From NCBI GenBank assembly GCA_947628405.1, contig CANQZR010000007.1, positions 1 to 35,758 on the forward strand: DNA of 35,758 nt, in the 5' to 3' direction. The position numbers and the translations under genes are program-made. Below, piece after piece: positions 1-8,118 of this stretch. This DNA is from an uncultured Clostridia bacterium (lineage in GTDB: Bacteria > Bacillota > Clostridia > Oscillospirales > Ruminococcaceae). Every line of letters begins with the position of its first letter. Position 1 is the first letter of the stretch. The notes beneath the pieces were generated by a model. That model did not search any database, was not told the DNA's origin, and saw only the letters and a program-made list of their open reading frames with translations.

Positions 1-29
1 ATGTCATGTCGAGATAGTTCTTTATCTCA

Positions 30-164
30 TTAAGCGTCAGCATCGGCAGCACCCGCCTTTTCGGTATCTTTCAGCGTGCGTATTATATCCGCTTTTTTCA
101 TTGAATTACCGATACCCTCCACGCCGCGGAGCTGTGATAGTTCTATCAGCTCCGCCTTTGTCAT
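30..164 (-). CDS. Short Rho_N-like head-region protein (44 aa)
   Basis: This small ORF follows the major capsid gene on the same strand. From ATG at 164 it reads MTKAELIELSQLRGVEGIGN, then a SMKKADIIRTLKD segment and an Ala/Asp-rich tail. The pattern (K-A-E-L-I-E-L, G-V-x-G, K-K-A-D-I-I) matches the helix-extended-loop-helix fold of Rho N-terminal/SAP-like modules, often found in phage head-region proteins just after capsid. GGAG lies nine bases before the ATG. The frame stays open upstream to a stop at 231-233, but no better start is visible. Function is unknown; a role in nucleic-acid contact or head completion is inference. Confidence 0.55.
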   Translation of the reverse strand: MTKAELIELSQLRGVEGIGNSMKKADIIRTLKDTEKAGAADADA

Positions 165-202
165 TGCTTCAAGCTCCGGTACTGCGTGAACGGTATCGGC
201 TG

Positions 203-1408
203 TTATTCCCCCGCCTTGAACTCCTCGGCATTAACTACCTTTACTTCAAGTGCAGAAGGAACAAGTCCGGAAATATCAAGCAGAACGAATGCGTTTTCAT
301 CAAGAGCGCGTCCGTTGCCGTGCATTTTCACCTTATAGGTGCGCTGATCTTCAAGGAACTTGTATTCGTCGGAGTATTCTATCTTGCCGTCCTTGTTTAT
401 GCCCACGCCTGCAACATAGCGTTTCGGCAGACCGATAACAGCCTTGCCCGCTTCAATGGCTTCCGACTGGATTATCGTCATAGGATAGGGAAGAACGTCG
501 TTTCTGTAAGTGCCGTCCGCCGCCCTTACCGTAGTAGCCGGCATTACCTTGTTGAAGTAATCGAAGGGATTGACTACGAATATAAGATCGCTGAGAGGAC
601 GGGCAGTACCGTCGATATTCTTTGCAATTGTCGCAAGAACGCCGCCTATCGAAGCCGGAGTGATCTCGGTGATTGCAACAGGCGTTTTGTCAGGATACTT
701 GCCGCCCTGCACTGATGCGCTGGAGCTTATATCCTTTGTCATTCCGATAAAAGTTTCTTTGCCGTCGCCGCTTACTATAGCTGATTCACTGCCGATAGCG
801 ATATATTCAGCAAGCAGTTCACGAACGAACCTGTCTACCCACTGAGGACCGTAATCAAGCATATCCATTGGAACATAAATGAATGCGGACAGCTTGCAGA
901 GCGTCATGTCGATCACGCCTATATCTGCGCTGAGCTCGTTCGTTATAGCCGAATTGATAGCGCCCCACACGATAGTGGGCTTGCCGGACTTGTTGTATGT
1001 ATACTTTGTGAAAAGTCCTGCGTTAATGAAATTGATCTTTTCAAGCAGCGGGTGCGCCTTTCGAACGTCCTCAAGCACTGAATCAATAATAGTCGCAGGG
1101 ATGGCAACATCAAGATTCTGTATGCTGTTCTTGTAGTCCGGAGACTTAGCCGCCTCGATGAACTTGGTATAGAACGCCGTTTCCTGCTGTGTGAGCTGAC
1201 GGACGCCTCTCGAAGCCAGTACGACGGTATCCATAGCCTGACCGCCTGCCGCCTCCGCCTCTTCTCTCAGTGTTTCACTAAGGAAGTCCGAGTAATCGGT
1301 AAGAGCCGCGTCAAGAGCCTGCTCGTCCTGCGCTCTCATTGCCGCCGCAAGAGCTGCGGAACATTCCGTTCTTCTTGCTTTGATTTTGTCTGCATTTCTG
1401 ATTGCCAT
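203..1408 (-). CDS. Phage major capsid protein, HK97 fold
   Basis: The gene encodes a major head protein of about 401 aa forming the icosahedral shell. The N-terminal ~110 residues are charged and helical, like the scaffold (delta) domain removed by prohead protease in HK97-type capsids. The body has features typical of Firmicutes phage capsid proteins, such as GKETFIGMTKD and a C-terminal VVNAEEFKAGE. It directly follows the prohead protease gene. I chose ATG at 1408 because AGGAG lies 11 bases upstream; an in-frame GTG at 1417 overlaps the protease stop and sits only two bases from that AGGAG. No E-loop lysine/asparagine crosslink pair could be assigned by eye. Confidence 0.88.
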   Translation of the reverse strand: MAIRNADKIKARRTECSAALAAAMRAQDEQALDAALTDYSDFLSETLREEAEAAGGQAMDTVVLASRGVRQLTQQETAFYTKFIEAAKSPDYKNSIQNLDVAIPATIIDSVLEDVRKAHPLLEKINFINAGLFTKYTYNKSGKPTIVWGAINSAITNELSADIGVIDMTLCKLSAFIYVPMDMLDYGPQWVDRFVRELLAEYIAIGSESAIVSGDGKETFIGMTKDISSSASVQGGKYPDKTPVAITEITPASIGGVLATIAKNIDGTARPLSDLIFVVNPFDYFNKVMPATTVRAADGTYRNDVLPYPMTIIQSEAIEAGKAVIGLPKRYVAGVGINKDGKIEYSDEYKFLEDQRTYKVKMHGNGRALDENAFVLLDISGLVPSALEVKVVNAEEFKAGE

Positions 1409-1413
1409 AGTTT

Positions 1414-2325
1414 TCACATCTCCTCTTTAAGATTTAAAATTTGTTTGAACTTGATTATTGCCTTTTCCAAAAAGTCCACGCTGCTTTTTGTACAGTTTTC
1501 AGGGTCTTTTTCGCTACTCATTGTACGGTTTTCGATAACGTCTCCGCCGCTTTCGGAAGCATCTGCACCGTTTCCGTGAGAGTTACCGCCGTCCGACACT
1601 TCAATTTTTGCAGTCAACTGAACATCGGAATTTTTTGCGGCTAATTTTTCAAGGAAATTTTCAAATTCCACAAAAGCGACGGAATTACGGTTTTTGACGT
1701 TTCCGATAGTCTTGCCTATGTCTTGCATAGCCTTGTTGATGTCGATATCCGTATCAGATATCTTGTCCGCAAGCCCGAAAGCAAGACAATCTTCAGCACT
1801 CCAGTAATCCGCCTGCGCCATGATCTCAACGAGCTTATCTGCGGTCAGCTTGCCGCCTGACTTGATAAGATACGCCTGCATTACTGACAGCTTCACCTTG
1901 TCGAGATTGTCAGCTTCTTTCCGGAGGTCAGCAGCATATCCGAATACATATCCCATAGGTTCATGAATATACATCATGGAGCTAAGCGGCATTATAATTT
2001 CGTCGCCTGCCATAGCGATTACTGAAGCAATGGAACACGCAAAGCCGTCTATATAAACGGTCTTGTGTGCCTTGTGCCGTTTCAGCTGATTGTATATAGC
2101 AAGTCCCTCCATTACCGAACCGCCGGCGCTGTTGATGTAGACGTTTATCTGTGAAACATCTCCGGCTTGCGCAAGAACGTCATGAAAATGCGCCGCACTG
2201 GTTTCACTTTCGATCTTTTCACCGGTCCACCAGTCCTCTGAATCGCCTTCAATGTCGCTGTAGATATACAGATCCAACGCCTGCGGCATATCGGCTTTCA
2301 TTTTTATTTCAAAAAACCTGCTCAA
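1414..2325 (-). CDS. ClpP-type prohead protease
   Basis: This ClpP/S14-family serine protease (303 aa) should mature the head by cleaving capsid and scaffold. The ClpP core covers roughly residues 50-210: INVYINSAGGSVMEGLAIY, then the nucleophile-Ser segment GFACSIASVIAMAG and the His segment YIHEPMGYVFG, in the same order as in ClpP. A Ser/Glu-rich C-terminal tail of about 90 residues replaces the separate scaffold gene seen in other phages, which is an inference from its composition. Start is TTG at 2325 with AGGTG seven bases upstream; the next ATG (2301) has no better site. It lies between portal and capsid and its stop overlaps the region upstream of capsid. Confidence 0.9.
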   Translation of the reverse strand: MSRFFEIKMKADMPQALDLYIYSDIEGDSEDWWTGEKIESETSAAHFHDVLAQAGDVSQINVYINSAGGSVMEGLAIYNQLKRHKAHKTVYIDGFACSIASVIAMAGDEIIMPLSSMMYIHEPMGYVFGYAADLRKEADNLDKVKLSVMQAYLIKSGGKLTADKLVEIMAQADYWSAEDCLAFGLADKISDTDIDINKAMQDIGKTIGNVKNRNSVAFVEFENFLEKLAAKNSDVQLTAKIEVSDGGNSHGNGADASESGGDVIENRTMSSEKDPENCTKSSVDFLEKAIIKFKQILNLKEEM

Positions 2326-2342
2326 TCTTTTTCACCTCGCTT

Positions 2343-3500
2343 TCACTGTTCGCCGTTGTACAAGTCTTGTACACGCTCGAAATTCTTTGTTATGTAATGT
2401 ATCTGTGCCCATTTTTCACCGGTCGGGAATATGCCTGCCTGCTCTCTTACCTCGTCAACGTTCATGAACGCTGATGAAATAAGTTTCTCAATATTCGGCG
2501 CAAGGCTGAATATGTCAATGTGCTTGATGTTGGTCGTATCAGCGGCAATGTAGCTGCCTGAAATGTATTCCTCTTTTGAGAACTCCTTGCCGGAGAGCTC
2601 CTCGGATACCGCATTAAGCAGCGGATCCACACACACCGTAAGCATATAGTTCACCGCGTCGTCTATCCCGGAGACTTCTCCCCGAACAAGCTGCGGCGGC
2701 ATCTTGTATGCCTGCGCCGCTCTTGTAAGTGCCTCGTCGAAAATATTCTTGATGTCAGAAACAATGTTCCCACTGCCGCCCGACAATGATACCGGATTGA
2801 ATTTCATGCCTTCAAAAAGCGTCAGCGTGGCGTCTTTTGCCTTGACAAATCTTTTCAGGCGGTCATTCATTGCATTGTTGTATTCATCTTCCAGCTTGGT
2901 GTTTCCTGTCGGAAGTGCAGCTACTTCAATCGTTGCTTTCTGACCGCCGTTTTTGACGTAATTGTTTGCGGCTTCATTGAACAGCTTGGAATATACCGAG
3001 GATATATCCCCGAACATTGCCTTGACCTGCGCATTTGAATATTTGATATAAAAGACTTCCGAAATAGTGAACGAGCGGCTGAACGTAAATGAACCTCTTG
3101 AAACGCTTCTGAAAATGCTGTCCCTGATCGCATAATCTTCTTTGTTGAAACTGTCCGCAATTATTTTCTGATCGCCGACGGGAATAATAAGCAGCTCTCC
3201 GGTGGTAAGCAGCTTGTAATATGCCTCTTTCCAGAACTCCGTACCGGACTGATTGACGTTCGGGCGCACGTTCAGGCTGTACCACTCATAGCCTTTGAAC
3301 GGCTTACCATTGGAATATGTTTTCAGCTCCGCAAGTGCACACATTGAAGCTACCATATCAGTAACTGAATATAATGCGAACGCGTTGATAACGTTCGTAT
3401 ATATCTCGTCGCTTTCAATGTCGGAGGATATGACTTCCCCTGAAACATTTTTCGTTTTTGCTTTGAAAAGATTTCCGAGAAAATCTTTAAAACTGCTCAT
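2343..3500 (-). CDS. Phage portal protein, HK97 type
   Basis: Dodecameric portal at the head vertex through which DNA is packaged; 385 aa, a usual length for HK97-type portals. Recognisable segments include the N-terminal ALYSVTDMVASMCALAELKT, then EFWKEAYYKLLTTGELLIIP, and the C-terminal half with AAQAYKMPPQLVRGEVSG, typical of the family's stem/crown region, followed by a GEKWAQIHYITKN tail. GGAGGTG sits six bases before the ATG at 3500. It lies between large terminase and prohead protease with gaps below 20 bp, so the head module is one transcription unit. Confidence 0.9.
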   Translation of the reverse strand: MSSFKDFLGNLFKAKTKNVSGEVISSDIESDEIYTNVINAFALYSVTDMVASMCALAELKTYSNGKPFKGYEWYSLNVRPNVNQSGTEFWKEAYYKLLTTGELLIIPVGDQKIIADSFNKEDYAIRDSIFRSVSRGSFTFSRSFTISEVFYIKYSNAQVKAMFGDISSVYSKLFNEAANNYVKNGGQKATIEVAALPTGNTKLEDEYNNAMNDRLKRFVKAKDATLTLFEGMKFNPVSLSGGSGNIVSDIKNIFDEALTRAAQAYKMPPQLVRGEVSGIDDAVNYMLTVCVDPLLNAVSEELSGKEFSKEEYISGSYIAADTTNIKHIDIFSLAPNIEKLISSAFMNVDEVREQAGIFPTGEKWAQIHYITKNFERVQDLYNGEQ

Positions 3501-3514
3501 CTGTTCACCTCCGT

Positions 3515-5188
3515 TCAGTATATATTCACTTTCAGCGCGGTCATATCGAATCCGCTCTGAATTTTTTCGTATTTTTCAAGCTCGGAAGAAAAGCACATAG
3601 CCGCAATGAACGCCTTGAACGGATCAGTTTTCCGTGACTTCGGCTCTATCTTCCCGTATGTTATATTTCCGGTTTTGGACTGTTCGAGCTTGGTGTTGTT
3701 CGCAGCCCACCTCATCAGCGGAACGTCTCCCCAGACGAATTTACTGCCAACGAAACCGGAGGTAATAAGCGGCGATATCACCATTTCATTTGACGGGCGA
3801 ACAAGTTTTACACGCCCATTCTTTTTGTCGCTGCTTATGTTGATAGCTTCCAGTGCGCTTTTCAGCCATAGGAAGCGGTAACTGTCTATTGAGAACAGCA
3901 CAATGTACGAATTACGCTTTGCCGCTTCGTTTGCGATCCATATCGCCGGCAGTTCGGGAGATATTTCGGGAGCGTCAACAAAGGTAAGATCGCCCTTTTT
4001 CTCCCAAGCCCGCAGCGGAGCTTTTATCCTCGGCAGGTCTGCTGACCTGCTGCACACCCAAGTATGAGTGATCCATACCCATTTACCCTCCACGAGATAA
4101 AGCAAGCCGGCTGAAACGAGGTCGTTCGTCTTTGCATAGTCAGCCGCCGCAATGCAGGGACGGTTTATAAGTTTGCTTTCATCTATCGGCTGATTTGTTG
4201 CAAGTATCTGCTCCCATGTGGCAATGGCGCCCTCTTTTTCGGTGACCGGACGATTAAGGCGCTTGGTCGCAAAATCGGAACTGATTATAGGATTTTCAAG
4301 ATATTCGGCAAGTTCCTGTTTCATCTGCCGCATAAGCACCGGACGATACTGCAAGGACGGATTTGCTTTATACCACATATCGGGATCGGTAATTTCGTTG
4401 TTGCTTTCAATATGGCACAAAAACGGAAGTAAACCGTTGTCGGGAATTTCACCGTCAAGGATCTTATGGCTCCGGTCAAGCATTTCGTCCAGATATCCGC
4501 CCCGGACGTTGCCGTCAGTGGTGCAGGTGGTACGCCGTGGGTGATCCACCTTGCCCAGACCGGTGACGCTTGCTGTTACCACGTCGGTATTTTCAAAGGC
4601 GTGTATCTCGTCGTGATCGACTTTGCCGGGACGGTAGCTGTCTCCGGTCTTGGCATTGTTCGCCATGTAGTGATATTCCGAACCTGTTTTCAGGCAGCGT
4701 ATCATTTCCGAATTTTTGTAAAAAAATCGGGAAAGCCGCTGTTTATTTTTATCGTCGTCAAGAACTTCACAAACGTCATTCCAAGAGCGCCTTGCCTGAT
4801 CTTCCGAGTTGGCATAATCGTATATGTGATATTTTTTCACCGGGTTTGCAGGAGTAAGCAAGCAGAAATTTTCAAAAGAAAGGTAACCGTTCTTTCCGAG
4901 ACCACGCCCACCATATATGAACAGGTGACCGAATCGGGGAAAGCCGTCCGCCGTGTATGTGCAGTTGTGGAGCGTGAAAAGGAATTTTTCCCACGGAAAC
5001 AGCTCATACGGGAAAAATCTCTGATAACTCAGATATTTTTCAAGCTGTTTGCGGTCGACATAAATGTCGCTCGCAGAAAATACCTGCTCTATAAACTCCA
5101 CAAGCTGGACCTGCTCTTTGCATACGGGGTATTCACCGTTCCGCACAATGTCAATATATTCTGCTATTTCGGGTATGTCTATGTTCAT
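3515..5188 (-). CDS. terL: Terminase large subunit
   Basis: DNA-packaging motor, about 557 aa from the ATG at 5188. The N-terminal ATPase carries a Walker A-like IYGGRGLGKNGYLS and a Walker B-like KVDHDEIHAFE about 95 residues later. The C-terminal RNase H-like nuclease domain has acidic residues in IAAADYAKTNDLVS, LFSIDSYRFLWLKS and SRKTDPFKAFIAAM. The start is uncertain: TTG at 5212 extends the protein by eight residues and both starts have weak ribosome binding sites. Either way it overlaps the end of the zinc-ribbon gene upstream, which suggests translational coupling. The similarity pattern is that of Terminase_1/HK97-like enzymes of cos or pac siphophages. Confidence 0.92.
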   Translation of the reverse strand: MNIDIPEIAEYIDIVRNGEYPVCKEQVQLVEFIEQVFSASDIYVDRKQLEKYLSYQRFFPYELFPWEKFLFTLHNCTYTADGFPRFGHLFIYGGRGLGKNGYLSFENFCLLTPANPVKKYHIYDYANSEDQARRSWNDVCEVLDDDKNKQRLSRFFYKNSEMIRCLKTGSEYHYMANNAKTGDSYRPGKVDHDEIHAFENTDVVTASVTGLGKVDHPRRTTCTTDGNVRGGYLDEMLDRSHKILDGEIPDNGLLPFLCHIESNNEITDPDMWYKANPSLQYRPVLMRQMKQELAEYLENPIISSDFATKRLNRPVTEKEGAIATWEQILATNQPIDESKLINRPCIAAADYAKTNDLVSAGLLYLVEGKWVWITHTWVCSRSADLPRIKAPLRAWEKKGDLTFVDAPEISPELPAIWIANEAAKRNSYIVLFSIDSYRFLWLKSALEAINISSDKKNGRVKLVRPSNEMVISPLITSGFVGSKFVWGDVPLMRWAANNTKLEQSKTGNITYGKIEPKSRKTDPFKAFIAAMCFSSELEKYEKIQSGFDMTALKVNIY

Positions 5189-5408
5189 AACTTCCACAAT
5201 GTTCCGGTTCAATATAGTCGATCATTTCCTTGTGGGAATCTTTGCAATTTGTGTATATCGTTTCTTTGATCGCATATCTTTCATTTTTCATCTTCGCCCC
5301 ACAGTTCGGGCAGTATGGTGACAATACCCTGCCCGGCGGTTCGGTATGACAGTTTACGCAGTACGGGTAATAGCCGTCGCTGCTTATTTCCCATTTACTT
5401 TCTATCAT
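5151..5408 (-). CDS. Small zinc-ribbon protein
   Basis: An 85-aa protein with two CxxC knuckles: YYPYCVNCHTEPPG and LSPYCPNCGAKMKNE, spaced by about 15 residues, a classic zinc ribbon. Such proteins often sit among packaging or early genes of Firmicutes phages; their biochemical role is not established. AGAGGG lies six bases before the ATG. The C-terminal tail (EHCGSYEHRHTRNSRIY) overlaps the 5' end of the large terminase gene in another frame, so the last residues may be constrained by overlap. It lies between small and large terminase. Confidence 0.75.
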   Translation of the reverse strand: MIESKWEISSDGYYPYCVNCHTEPPGRVLSPYCPNCGAKMKNERYAIKETIYTNCKDSHKEMIDYIEPEHCGSYEHRHTRNSRIY

Positions 5409-5463
5409 TTTTTGCCCTCTTTTCTAAAGGCGAGGAGCGCCGTTCCGCGCTTGTTCCACATGG

Positions 5464-5748
5464 TCACAGTTCCTCGTCATCATCTGCAATAACGTTGGTA
5501 GTTTTGAAGTCCAGCTTGCTTAGAATACACAGCTTACGATTGCTGACGATCTGCAAGTTCTTCTGTGCCTTGTTCCATTCGTCTGAACCTTCCGGATAAT
5601 TATTCAGCATAGTCCATAGTTTCCGTTCAAGTTTTTCCCAATTACAATAATCTTCAACAAGCGAAGTGAAAAACGGAGAGGTTCCACCTTTCTTTTCAAG
5701 CTGTTCAAGCATACTTGCCTTGATCTTACTGATTGCAGGTTTTGCCAT
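5464..5748 (-). CDS. terS: Terminase small subunit, P27-like
   Basis: A 94-aa protein upstream of the large terminase and downstream of HNH, the position of the small (DNA-recognising) terminase subunit. The helical sequence with SLVEDYCNWEKLERKLW, a PEGSDEWNKAQK linker and SNRKLCILSKLDF resembles P27-family small terminases, which end in a short acidic tail as here (DDDEEL). GGAGG precedes the ATG by about 10-12 bases. The assignment rests on position and pattern, not on a diagnostic motif. It would bind the packaging-start site, possibly in the noncoding stretch at 5749-5907. Confidence 0.7.
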   Translation of the reverse strand: MAKPAISKIKASMLEQLEKKGGTSPFFTSLVEDYCNWEKLERKLWTMLNNYPEGSDEWNKAQKNLQIVSNRKLCILSKLDFKTTNVIADDDEEL

Positions 5749-5907
5749 TTCCGTTCATCTCCTCCCTGAAAAAATAACATATACGCGCGCGCCCACGCAC
5801 ACATACGCCCACGCACGTGCACGAGCTGCACGAAAATGCCTTACATTTCTTTTGCGGTGTACCGGTTCCCCTTGAAAGTCGTTTTTTTCAGAGGGGGGTA
5901 TGCCGTT
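5749..5907. other. Noncoding packaging-region candidate with alternating purine/pyrimidine tract
   Basis: The 159 bp between HNH and small terminase has no convincing gene. The tract at 5777-5832 is made of alternating purine-pyrimidine runs (16, 14 and 13 bases) and carries the direct repeat CGCCCACGCAC twice. A run of six G on the plus strand lies at about 5893-5898. In many HK97-like phages with an HNH-terminase module the cohesive end lies between or beside these genes. Calling this the cos region is inference; the tract itself is directly seen. Confidence 0.45.
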
Positions 5908-6267
5908 TTAAAATTTTTCATCGTTCCGGAATTTTTTCGACGGGCGAACAGTACCGAAGAAGCTCCGCCCGTGTTCCGCTTCGTGACATCGGAAACATAC
6001 CGCAAGTATCTGACGCTGCTCTGTTCCGTGTTCGTCGGTATATGTCCTGCTGTATGCAAGGTCAGGACGTTCTTTCAATGGCTTGACGTGGTGCGCGATA
6101 ACGGCAGGCGAATATTTCCCACGCCGCTTGCAAAGCTGGCACTCGTTGTTCTGCTCGCGGATCACTTCATGTGATATCTCTCTCCATGCCTTGGAGTTAT
6201 AGAACAGGTCAAGTCGATTTTCGGAAACAAGTTTCCGTATCTCTTCCGGTGTAAATCGTTTTTTCAT
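5908..6267 (-). CDS. HNH endonuclease
   Basis: A 119-aa HNH nuclease of the type encoded beside terminase in cos phages, where it is needed for DNA packaging. Metal and zinc ligands are visible: NNECQLCKRRG (CxxC), then AVIAHHVKPLKERPDL (the H-H of the HNH core), then LAVCFRCHEAEHG (CxxC plus final H). The N-terminal helix FYNSKAWREISHEVIREQ is typical. The ribosome binding site before ATG at 6267 is weak. The gene starts 10 bp after the preceding small HTH gene, so it probably shares its transcript. Confidence 0.88.
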   Translation of the reverse strand: MKKRFTPEEIRKLVSENRLDLFYNSKAWREISHEVIREQNNECQLCKRRGKYSPAVIAHHVKPLKERPDLAYSRTYTDEHGTEQRQILAVCFRCHEAEHGRSFFGTVRPSKKFRNDEKF

Positions 6268-6277
6268 CTTGATTTAA

Positions 6278-6478
6278 TTATAAATCCATATCTTTGGGTT
6301 TGTCACTGTCACATTTTTTTGAACTTTTTTGCTGCTTTTTCAGCCCAAGTTTCCGGAGACCTCTCCATATCGTGCTTTCACTTACGAACATACTTTCAGC
6401 TATCTGCGCCGGTCTTTCACCCTTGCACCAGCGAACATAAGCTGCCTTGATTTCGTCGTCGTTCAGGTATGATTTCAC
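6278..6478 (-). CDS. Small helix-turn-helix protein
   Basis: A 66-aa protein whose first 48 residues form a resolvase/transposase-like HTH: DDEIKAAYVRWCKGERPAQI followed by AESMFVSESTIWRGLRKLGL. The tail is Lys/Asp-rich. It uses GTG at 6478 with AGGAGGG nine bases upstream. Sitting just before HNH and terminase it may regulate late genes or bind phage DNA; no catalytic domain is present. This type of short HTH is common near the late-region boundary of Firmicutes phages. Confidence 0.7.
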   Translation of the reverse strand: MKSYLNDDEIKAAYVRWCKGERPAQIAESMFVSESTIWRGLRKLGLKKQQKSSKKCDSDKPKDMDL

Positions 6479-6490
6479 GGCAGATCCCTC

Positions 6491-7219
6491 CTACTCGATT
6501 TTCACAATGATATATTTCTGAAAGGGATATCCTCCCCAGCCGTCTATGTCGCTGTAAAGGCTGTCCGGCTTCAGCTTCCACCCTCTTGGCGGTCTTGGCG
6601 TCGATAGCCAAGTATCAGGCAGTCCGGTTTCGTATGTTATTTCCGGAGCAATGCAATTCTTTGAAAAACTGTAACGCCTCTTTCCGCGTTCGCGGTCATC
6701 ATCTTTCTGACCGCCTTTTGTTTTATCAACAAAATATTTTGCAAGCCCCCGAAAATCGCCGTCGGGGTATAGTGTATTCAGTATCCGTATCTGACCGAAT
6801 TTCCAACATTCATAAAGCATTGATATCGGGATCTCCTGCGGCAGTATGAAATGATGATGCCATTTTTTCGACCGCACACCCTGCTCTGTCATGGTAAGAT
6901 ATTTCAACTCGATACCTGCCTTTTTGCAGCGATTTTTCAACTTGGAAATAAAATTTCTCTTGTCACGCTTGACCTTGTCCTCATCATCAGTGTAATTTTC
7001 ATCGGAATATGTAAGTGCGGTATGCCAGTCGTGAGGTTTGAAATTCATTTTCAATTTTCCGAAAGCAATATCGACGGAATGTTCTTCATTGATTTTTTTC
7101 ACTGCGGCAGAAGTGCCGCGCAATTTCTTCGAGCGTTTTTTATGATTCCGGAACATTGGAGCGTTTGTGTTTGTGATATGTCGCTCGTTACCATAATCTA
7201 CTATTTTTCGTATTCTCAT
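6491..7219 (-). CDS. HUH-type Rep-like protein (ORF2/G2P-like)
   Basis: About 242 aa. The pattern matches replication-associated proteins of the ORF2/G2P type: LTYSDENYTDDEDKVKRD, a basic helix, KYLTMTEQG, the triple-His strand KKWHHHFIL (HUH metal motif), then a CWKFGQI segment, GLAKYFVDKTKGG with the likely catalytic Tyr (about 175 residues in), and YSFSKNCIAPE. HUH enzymes nick DNA and covalently hold the 5' end to start rolling-circle replication or transfer. I chose ATG at 7219 because AGGAA lies upstream; a TTG at 7240 lacks one. Finding such a protein beside the late genes of a tailed phage fits gut Firmicutes prophages, but its role there is unknown. Confidence 0.68.
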   Translation of the reverse strand: MRIRKIVDYGNERHITNTNAPMFRNHKKRSKKLRGTSAAVKKINEEHSVDIAFGKLKMNFKPHDWHTALTYSDENYTDDEDKVKRDKRNFISKLKNRCKKAGIELKYLTMTEQGVRSKKWHHHFILPQEIPISMLYECWKFGQIRILNTLYPDGDFRGLAKYFVDKTKGGQKDDDRERGKRRYSFSKNCIAPEITYETGLPDTWLSTPRPPRGWKLKPDSLYSDIDGWGGYPFQKYIIVKIE

Positions 7220-7329
7220 ATTTTTTTCACATTCCTGCAAAAAGTTAATATTATAACAAGGTAATTGAAAAGGCTCATACGTCCTTGATTTTTTACATTA
7301 TAATAGTATATTTATCTACCGACACCAAA

Positions 7330-7351
7330 CGGGAAAGTTTACGCTTTCCCG
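7330..7351. terminator. Hairpin after zinc-finger gene
   Basis: Perfect 8-bp inverted repeat (CGGGAAAG / CTTTCCCG) with a 6-base loop. It overlaps the stop codon of the shifted reading frame of the zinc-finger gene. No strong T-run follows on either strand, so termination is possible but weak; it may instead stabilise the 3' end or play a role in the frameshift-bearing message. Confidence 0.4.
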
Positions 7352-7544
7352 TTGAGTTTGAGTTCATTTATAAAGTTATAAATTTTTTCCGCGCAATTAT
7401 CGCAAACGTCATATTTTTTAGGCGATTAGAATTGTACTCGCAGTGAAATTCCACATGTGCAACAGGAGGGTTCCCTTTGATTACTTGCTTGACGTTTGAT
7501 CTGTAAAAACTTCCGCAAATGTCACATTGCCTTGCACAAGCCAT
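7339..7544 (-). CDS. Small zinc-finger protein split by a -1 frameshift
   Basis: Too short for simple ORF calling because it is split. From ATG at 7544 (GGAGG upstream) the protein begins MACARQCDICGSFYRSN and in frame 0 reaches a stop (TAA) after 56 codons or so. In the -1 frame the sequence continues as YDVCDNCAEKIYNFINELKL up to a TAA at 7339. Together the two CxxC knuckles make the zinc finger seen in small phage proteins. The switch falls at A_AAA_AAT (7413-7419), an X_XXY_YYZ slippery heptamer in the correct phase. Either programmed -1 frameshifting or a one-base loss in the A6 run explains it. Confidence 0.6.
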
Positions 7545-7548
7545 ATTA

Positions 7549-8118
7549 TTACCTCCTTTCCGGCTCTTGCTTAGGTGTACAGTTCATAGCGTTTTCCATT
7601 ATTTTGTCAACAAAACTTCCCATGTCGTCAGACCTTGCGCCGTCCTCTCGCAGGAACTTCCGGATCGCAAGGTTATAGTCCTTGTACGGCTTGCCCTTGA
7701 GCTGAACATACTCGTCCACTTTGCGGATATATTCGGCTGTTTTCTTTTCACCAAAATCGGCAATGAGCTTTTTATACTGATCGTCTGAAAGCCTGACGTG
7801 CTTGTGCGCGCCGTAACACGTCATTTTTATTTTTTCTTTTTTTGCCGAAACCTTTTCAGTCTCGTCAAGCAGCTCGGCAAGGCGGCTGATCGTCTCGCCG
7901 AAATCGGTCAGCTTTTCCGAAAGAACATTGACCTGCTTTCCAAGCAGTTCTATTTTTTCAAGGCACTTATCAAACGTCTTATCCCTGCCCTCGGCTATAA
8001 GGCGTTCAATAAGTTTTGCGGAAAATTCCAGATACTTTTTTGCGTTGATAGGATCCCTGCCGGGATCACAAGCGTGTATGCTGTAGGCTATTTTCTGATA
8101 ATCGTCAAGCGTACTCAT
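7549..8118 (-). CDS. Phage protein with DnaD-like C-terminal module
   Basis: 189 aa from ATG at 8118. Residues 55-105 form a coiled coil (KCLEKIELLGKQVNVLSEKL and following). The C-terminal part, LSDDQYKKLIADFGEKKTAE then YIRKVDEYVQLKGKPYKD and LAIRKFLREDG, is the tail module common at the end of phage replication-initiator/DnaD-like proteins, where it is thought to help DNA binding. No HTH precedes it here, so this is a coiled-coil version. The start overlaps the stop of the upstream gene by four bases (ATGA), so translation is coupled. A role in phage DNA replication is inferred. Confidence 0.55.
   Translation of the reverse strand: MSTLDDYQKIAYSIHACDPGRDPINAKKYLEFSAKLIERLIAEGRDKTFDKCLEKIELLGKQVNVLSEKLTDFGETISRLAELLDETEKVSAKKEKIKMTCYGAHKHVRLSDDQYKKLIADFGEKKTAEYIRKVDEYVQLKGKPYKDYNLAIRKFLREDGARSDDMGSFVDKIMENAMNCTPKQEPERR

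Noticed and set aside
4466-5269. Plus-strand open frame of 267 codons opposite the large terminase gene.
   Set aside because: It is antisense to a clear terminase with Walker motifs, has odd Cys/Phe-rich composition and no ribosome binding site.
7241-7329. Leftward TATAAT at about 7305-7310 as a promoter for the Rep-like gene.
   Set aside because: No acceptable -35 at 16-18 bp spacing; left unannotated.
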